Shown: piece after piece, positions 13,712-17,369 of the stretch | How positions within the stretch are numbered: position 1 is the first letter of the stretch | Layout: each line of letters opens with the position of its first letter | Assembly: GCA_030765665.1 (NCBI GenBank) | Contig: JAVCCD010000201.1 | Location: 1-17,369 of the forward strand | DNA: 17,369 nucleotides | Direction: 5' to 3' | Source: Candidatus Tenebribacter mawsonii | GTDB taxonomy: Bacteria; Cloacimonadota; Cloacimonadia; Cloacimonadales; TCS61 | Notes under the pieces: model-generated | What the model saw: only the letters and a program-made list of their open reading frames with translations | Told to the model about the DNA's origin: nothing | The model's database searches: none | Position numbers and translations under genes: made by a program

Positions 13712-15478
13712 TTACCACCCACTCACAAGTAAGTTTACTGCTGCATCTAAACCACAATTTTGATAATCATTGTAAGCTTTGGCTGCTCTTAGCCGGATTT
13801 TAAAACTGTTTTCCAAATTTATCCAACCTTCAATGGCAGCTTCCAAAGTGTAAGCTTCAGGGGCCATCAATCCACTAGTCCATAAAAGTGGATAAGCACC
13901 TGTTTGTGATAGATGACTGTTGAAGTACAATTTGCTGATACAGGACAGAATAATACTCTCCCGCAACAGAGAATTATCGTTTTGGATTATGTCTTTAGTA
14001 TAATTGTGATCCATCAACACATCATGTCCCACATATACCAATAATCTGGCTTTCCCTCCTGCATAAATTATTTTATTGTTTATCTCAATATCACAAGGGT
14101 GATTTCCAGCAGACGATTGTAAAAAATCATCCAATGTATTCATTATATATTTGCCATGATAGGCATCTGCAACCAGATAGAAATTTGAATTCTCTATCTT
14201 TCTTTGATAGATCACTCTTTCTAAGATCGTATCGTTTACTGCATATTTTTTCACTCTTTTCCAATCATGATTTCTATCAAAGAAAGTGCGCACTCCCCCG
14301 CTTGCACCCCAATAGAGATTTCCATTGGGATCATCACCTTTCCCTAAAAATTCTGGTACCGGAACAATTCCCTGGCATTGATTGCAGCACAAAGCAACGA
14401 AACAATGAATCACAATGTCATCACCAATATTTATTGATTGCTGTAATTCATCAATTTGAGTTTGTCGTGGGTCTTTCAACAACTCTTCCGTTGTCTCTTT
14501 ATCAAAATCACAGGTGATGCTCAGCCTTTTATCTTTTTGAAATTTAGCTAAAGCTCTGCCAGTTGCAGAACCATAAACTCCATCAATCGAACCTGAGTAA
14601 TACCCTTTCTGTAGCAAAGATGTCTGCAGGATTTTACAATTTTCAATAGTCCTGCTTTTCAGCAGGAAAGGAATATCATCCCTGTCAAATTGCTCTCCAA
14701 CGATTATTGCATTTATACCAGCTTGAATATTCTCTGCTGCAAAAAGTTCAGCAATATCCGCATCTCTCAGCGCCATGCAGCCAAAGGTCCAATTATTGCC
14801 AATACCACAACCGTGAATCTGGATTTGGTCACCAATTGACGGGTTGCCATTATCAAATGGTGCAAGTTGATTTCGTCTGTAATAACTGTATCTTGCGTTA
14901 TCCACAGTATTGGGGTAATTGATATCGAATGCTTTGTAGTATGTTGCATTGGGCTGCAAATTGTAGATCGTATAAATTCCTTCTGGCGTACTGCTGTTAT
15001 CCTGGTTCAGTTTTCGCTTTACTGGATTTTTCCCCAATGCAATCGGATAGGTCTTGATCTTAACATTTCCATCCCACAATTCCAATATGTAATTTAGTTT
15101 ATCCACTATAAAATGAGGATCGGAAAGCTGTGGAAGTTCTTTATTGGGAACAACAATAGATTCTACCTGAGATTCAAAAGAGTTTGAATCTATTTGCAGA
15201 ACAGCTTTATAAAAGTAAGTTACATTATCTGCCCGTAATGAATCCTGGAATTCGATCTCTGCTTCTATAGATAACGGATAACTTGAGACCGGATAATAAT
15301 TGGTTAGGCAATTGATATTTTGCAGATTAGTAGTGGATCGGAATAGAACAAGTTTATCAGTTGTTTGGTAATCTGTGAGTTCAATTTTCACATGAGAATT
15401 AACAACTTGCAAATCAACTGATTGTGCTGACAAAAATGTGAATAATAACACAAAAACCGTTACCGAAATTTGTTTCAT
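13712..15478 (-). CDS. Secreted L,D-transpeptidase (YkuD) with PG-binding domain and C-terminal clan CD protease-like domain
   Basis: This 588-aa exported protein has an AGGAG site six bases upstream of its ATG. Domains, by eye: signal peptide (1-18, cleavage near SAQS); a fibronectin-like beta region (about 22-112); a YkuD L,D-transpeptidase domain (about 121-261); a PG_binding_1 domain (about 278-334, QTSLLQKGYYSGSIDGVYG); and a C-terminal domain (about 350-588). YkuD catalytic residues are visible as IHGCG (His222) and TFGCMALRD (Cys234, Arg238). The 12-residue His-Cys spacing resembles the YafK/DpaA type rather than long-loop Ldt enzymes. Known YkuD proteins make or cut 3-3 peptidoglycan links or lipoprotein-peptidoglycan links. 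The C-terminal part carries QGIVPVPEFLGKGDDP, LLVYVGHD (His485), IILSCIS (Cys513) and GLMAPEAYTLEAA. I do not know a named family for it; the GH...C pattern suggests a clan CD-like cysteine peptidase. Confidence is high for YkuD and low for the C-terminal function. Confidence 0.85.
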   Translation of the reverse strand: MKQISVTVFVLLFTFLSAQSVDLQVVNSHVKIELTDYQTTDKLVLFRSTTNLQNINCLTNYYPVSSYPLSIEAEIEFQDSLRADNVTYFYKAVLQIDSNSFESQVESIVVPNKELPQLSDPHFIVDKLNYILELWDGNVKIKTYPIALGKNPVKRKLNQDNSSTPEGIYTIYNLQPNATYYKAFDINYPNTVDNARYSYYRRNQLAPFDNGNPSIGDQIQIHGCGIGNNWTFGCMALRDADIAELFAAENIQAGINAIIVGEQFDRDDIPFLLKSRTIENCKILQTSLLQKGYYSGSIDGVYGSATGRALAKFQKDKRLSITCDFDKETTEELLKDPRQTQIDELQQSINIGDDIVIHCFVALCCNQCQGIVPVPEFLGKGDDPNGNLYWGASGGVRTFFDRNHDWKRVKKYAVNDTILERVIYQRKIENSNFYLVADAYHGKYIMNTLDDFLQSSAGNHPCDIEINNKIIYAGGKARLLVYVGHDVLMDHNYTKDIIQNDNSLLRESIILSCISKLYFNSHLSQTGAYPLLWTSGLMAPEAYTLEAAIEGWINLENSFKIRLRAAKAYNDYQNCGLDAAVNLLVSGW

Positions 15479-15496
15479 ATTTTTCTCCTAAAATTC

Positions 15497-15530
15497 AACA
15501 TTCACAAGGTCGATGACCATTACGAATGTT
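15497..15530 (-). promoter_or_regulatory. Nested hairpin in the leader of the L,D-transpeptidase gene
   Basis: On the minus strand, AACATTC and GAATGTT (15530-15524 and 15503-15497) form a 7-bp outer stem. Inside it GGTC/GACC (15518-15515 and 15511-15508) forms a 4-bp stem with a 3-base loop. The structure ends 7 bases before the AGGAG ribosome-binding site. It could be a leader element, an operator, or a weak terminator for the upstream genes; the following text has only a short U-run (TTGAATTTT). Confidence 0.4.
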
Positions 15531-15535
15531 TAACT

Positions 15536-15670
15536 TCACTTCGTATCATCAAAATCAACGAGCATTAAGGTATCTTCATTTTTATCGTGCTTCAACAAAC
15601 CAAGTAAACGCAAATGATGAGAGACCAAACGAACTGGAATTGGCAGTTCCTTTTCATTACATTCAATCAT
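15536..15670 (-). CDS. Possible 44-aa ORF or gene remnant
   Basis: This short reading frame runs from an ATG at 15670 to a TGA at 15536, between the 217-aa gene and the L,D-transpeptidase gene on the same strand. The product begins MIECNEKELPIPVRLVSHHL and ends in DTLMLVDFDDTK. The frame stays open for 16 more codons upstream (reading FEKILYGISTSKK without an ATG) to a TAA just after the preceding gene. The amphipathic RLVSHHLRLLGLL stretch looks protein-like. There is no Shine-Dalgarno, so it may be the 3' remnant of a lost gene, a real small protein, or chance. I recognise no family. Confidence 0.3.
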   Translation of the reverse strand: MIECNEKELPIPVRLVSHHLRLLGLLKHDKNEDTLMLVDFDDTK

Positions 15671-15722
15671 TTTTTTGCTTGTGCTAATTCCATATAATAT
15701 TTTCTCAAACCAAATTTATTAA

Positions 15723-16376
15723 TCACTTAATACTCAAGATAAATATTTCACCACTTCCCCTACATTCGTGTGTATTTATAATTATTATTTCATCTTTACT
15801 ATCCGAATTACGATCGATTATTGAAAAAGTAATATTACCAAATCTTTCCATGCTAAATAAAATATCTTCATTACTGTTCACTAAGATTTTACTATTGATC
15901 GTGTCCATACATTTAGACCCGATTTTTTCTGCTGAGAAAAGACGATCATTAAAATTTAATTCGAGCAATTCTTGCTTGCAAAAAGTTGTTAAATCATAAA
16001 TATTTATTTCTTTGGCATTTTGGGGCAATTCTTGAACAACATCTACTTTGTTTATTGATACTTTAAATATTTGCCTTTTTCTTTTAGCATGAATATCAAT
16101 GTATACATCATCCATCGATTTATACAATTTCGTATCAGTAAACAGAAGATCCTCAAATTCAAAAATTTTCACGAAACTTATATTATCTAAATCTATAAAG
16201 CCGTATACAATATCTGATGAATTTATTCCTGCTTCACCATATACATCAATTTCCTTTTCTATCAATTCAATATATTGTTTTTCTGTAACAAATAAGTTGT
16301 CATAATAAAAAGTGATATTTTCAGCGAAAATTAGTGTAATCAAAACCAATAAAAATAGTATTAAAAACTTTTTCAT
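15723..16376 (-). CDS. Secreted protein of unknown function
   Basis: I do not recognise this 217-aa protein. It has a clear Sec signal peptide (MKKFLILFLLVLITLIFA, cleavage near residue 18) and no lipobox Cys, so it is probably periplasmic or extracellular. The rest is rich in alternating hydrophobic and charged residues, suggesting beta structure. Near the C-terminus IIDRNSDSKDEIIIIN (about 186-201) has spaced acidic residues like the Ca-binding or FG-GAP-type D-x-N-x-D turns of secreted bacterial proteins. It is followed by ECRGSGEIFI. Cysteines in the mature part could form disulfides. Its start overlaps the stop of the upstream NAGPA-like gene by 4 bases (ATGA), so the two are translationally coupled and may act together on the same envelope or polysaccharide substrate. 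Confidence 0.8.
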   Translation of the reverse strand: MKKFLILFLLVLITLIFAENITFYYDNLFVTEKQYIELIEKEIDVYGEAGINSSDIVYGFIDLDNISFVKIFEFEDLLFTDTKLYKSMDDVYIDIHAKRKRQIFKVSINKVDVVQELPQNAKEINIYDLTTFCKQELLELNFNDRLFSAEKIGSKCMDTINSKILVNSNEDILFSMERFGNITFSIIDRNSDSKDEIIIINTHECRGSGEIFILSIK

Positions 16377-17182
16377 TTTTTCCTCTTCACTCCTATCACA
16401 TTCGGTAAATGATAGAAACTTTCATTATGATCATTCTCGTTCCAATCAGTTTCATAACTACCAACTTTTTTAATAAGTGTGTCATTATAGTCAAAATATA
16501 AACTTGCTTCCCAACCACCCTCCAGGTGCATCATTTTCTGCAAGTTTATTGGTAGCCTCATCATTTCATTTATAAAATCATTCATAGTGTAAGGTGAACG
16601 ACAATGAATGAACAATATATTGCCGTCTTTATCTTCTCCCAAAGCAGCTTCACTCCACATGTTTGGTTGCTTACTCCAAACATTTCTACTGTCTGCACTC
16701 AACATTCTAATGCTCTGCAGAATAGTGTAATATTGAGAAATTAATTTTTTCGCATCCGGTTCATCAATATCGATCATTTGAGCTTCCGGCAAAGAATCAT
16801 TCTTCGGATTGCAGACAAAATACATATTTTGGTCTTTAGCTTTTACAGAGTTATTCATATGGTCATAATTCTTCAGAATACCGCATCCCTTTTTATAATC
16901 TGTCTGGAACATTCCTGCATTGATAACACAATTCAATTCAAAATCTTCTGCCCACTGAACAGCATTTCTTTGTCTTGGTCCATATTCAGTTTCACAATAA
17001 ATTCCGAAATTAAAATTTGTTGGATCGATTTTGATGATGGTTACTTTTGAATCTGAGTATTCTGATTTCTTGGAAAGTTCGAATTCGGCATAATAAATTC
17101 CATCTCCGAGTTTATTCCATTCCTGTGCGGATAGTATAACAAATAGATAGATTGCGACAATTATACATATTAGCTTTTTCAT
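16373..17182 (-). CDS. Secreted phosphodiester glycosidase-like protein (NAGPA/DUF2233 domain)
   Basis: This 269-aa exported protein starts with a Sec signal peptide (about 1-19, ILSAQ). The rest fits the phosphodiester glycosidase domain named after human NAGPA, which removes GlcNAc from mannose-6-phosphate diesters. Bacterial members are linked to cell-wall or exopolysaccharide phosphodiesters but are mostly uncharacterised. Supporting motifs are CVINAGMF (85-92, the strand-NxGxF family core), SEAALGEDKDGNILFIHC (177-194), and MMHLEGGWEASLYF (217-230, the (D/E)GG-x-x-(S/A)-(S/T) site). PNVIGVKRK at the C-terminus is also typical. An AAGG site lies about 9 bases before the ATG. It is the first gene of the secreted cluster, coupled by a 4-base overlap to the 217-aa gene. 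Substrate unknown. Confidence 0.85.
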   Translation of the reverse strand: MKKLICIIVAIYLFVILSAQEWNKLGDGIYYAEFELSKKSEYSDSKVTIIKIDPTNFNFGIYCETEYGPRQRNAVQWAEDFELNCVINAGMFQTDYKKGCGILKNYDHMNNSVKAKDQNMYFVCNPKNDSLPEAQMIDIDEPDAKKLISQYYTILQSIRMLSADSRNVWSKQPNMWSEAALGEDKDGNILFIHCRSPYTMNDFINEMMRLPINLQKMMHLEGGWEASLYFDYNDTLIKKVGSYETDWNENDHNESFYHLPNVIGVKRKK

Positions 17183-17369
17183 TTTAATTTACCTTAATAA
17201 TTTTCTGCAGGCACAACAATTATGTGAACATCATAACAATCTCCAATAATATTTAACTTTATCGAAAACAGAGATCTTAAGAATCTTTGTCAATTCATAA
17301 TTGCTTATAGTTCTTTATAAAATTCTTAACTACTCATTCCTAAACTCTAATTATCCCCTACTCCCACTC
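17183..17369. other. Upstream region of the secreted-protein cluster
   Basis: No gene is visible in these terminal 187 bases. On the minus strand a TTGACA hexamer (17288-17293) is followed 17 bases later by TGTTTT. Farther on, a GGAG site precedes a four-codon ORF (MMFT), probably meaningless. A promoter for the NAGPA-like gene is presumably here, with a leader of about 80 bases. The window edge cuts off whatever lies beyond. Confidence 0.35.
17288..17293 (-). promoter_or_regulatory. TTGACA box upstream of the secreted-protein cluster
   Basis: A perfect TTGACA hexamer on the minus strand lies 105 bases upstream of the NAGPA-like start codon. It is the fourth such box found upstream of a minus-strand transcription unit in the window. 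The -10 partner (TGTTTT at 17 bases) is poor. Confidence 0.25.

Noticed and set aside
14134..14517. Plus-strand ORF of 127 codons inside the L,D-transpeptidase gene
   Set aside because: Antisense shadow of a well-supported coding frame; low-complexity His/Leu/Ser composition and no family resemblance.
17207..17221. Four-codon ORF with a GGAG site upstream of the NAGPA-like gene, possible leader peptide
   Set aside because: Too short, with no runs of a regulatory amino acid and no attenuator hairpin seen.

Overview
The window is AT-rich bacterial chromosome and is mostly housekeeping and metabolism. Nearly every gene is on the minus strand; the tocopherol-cyclase-like gene and fusA are the exceptions. 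No rRNA, tRNA, CRISPR array, integrase, transposase or phage gene was seen. The many Sec signal peptides, a lipoprotein, and an L,D-transpeptidase with a peptidoglycan-binding domain suggest a diderm. The EF-G is of the mitochondrial EFG1/spdEFG1 type, which in bacteria is known from spirochaetes, deltaproteobacteria, planctomycetes and some other deep lineages. Together with threonine-to-glycine catabolism and purine-nucleoside-type uptake, this fits an anaerobic amino-acid and nucleoside user, perhaps a Cloacimonadota-like or other FCB-group bacterium. That placement is a guess from gene content only.

Layout, read mainly on the minus strand. (1) 47-2082: recR, ybaB/ebfC and rsmI. A degenerate dispersed palindromic repeat sits at 1059-1164, between rsmI and ybaB. 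(2) 2165-6901: a complete BMP/PnrA-type nucleoside ABC importer, transcribed as double ATPase, permease, permease, lipoprotein. It ends in a clear intrinsic terminator at 2101-2136. (3) 7126-9703: tdh, acpS and kbl. Tdh and Kbl convert threonine to glycine and acetyl-CoA, and holo-ACP synthase lies between them. A strong terminator follows at 7071-7098. (4) 10026-10994 (+): an orphan tocopherol-cyclase-family protein. (5) 11266-13326 (+): fusA, away from any ribosomal-protein operon. (6) 13536-17182 (-): a cluster of secreted proteins. In order of transcription these are a phosphodiester-glycosidase-like (NAGPA/DUF2233) protein, a small secreted protein of unknown function, a possible 44-aa ORF, a 588-aa multidomain L,D-transpeptidase, and a 53-aa signal-peptide-bearing mini-ORF.

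The most unusual item is the 588-aa protein. After its signal peptide it has a fibronectin-like region, a YkuD L,D-transpeptidase domain with a short YafK-like active-site loop, and a PG-binding domain. Its C-terminal part of about 240 residues has a strand-GH ... strand-x-C-x-S layout resembling clan CD (caspase/CHAT/gingipain-like) cysteine peptidases. If that reading is right, a peptidoglycan cross-linking or Lpp-type enzyme is fused to a protease-like module in an envelope-modification locus. The domain assignment is an inference from motif and predicted strand pattern only.
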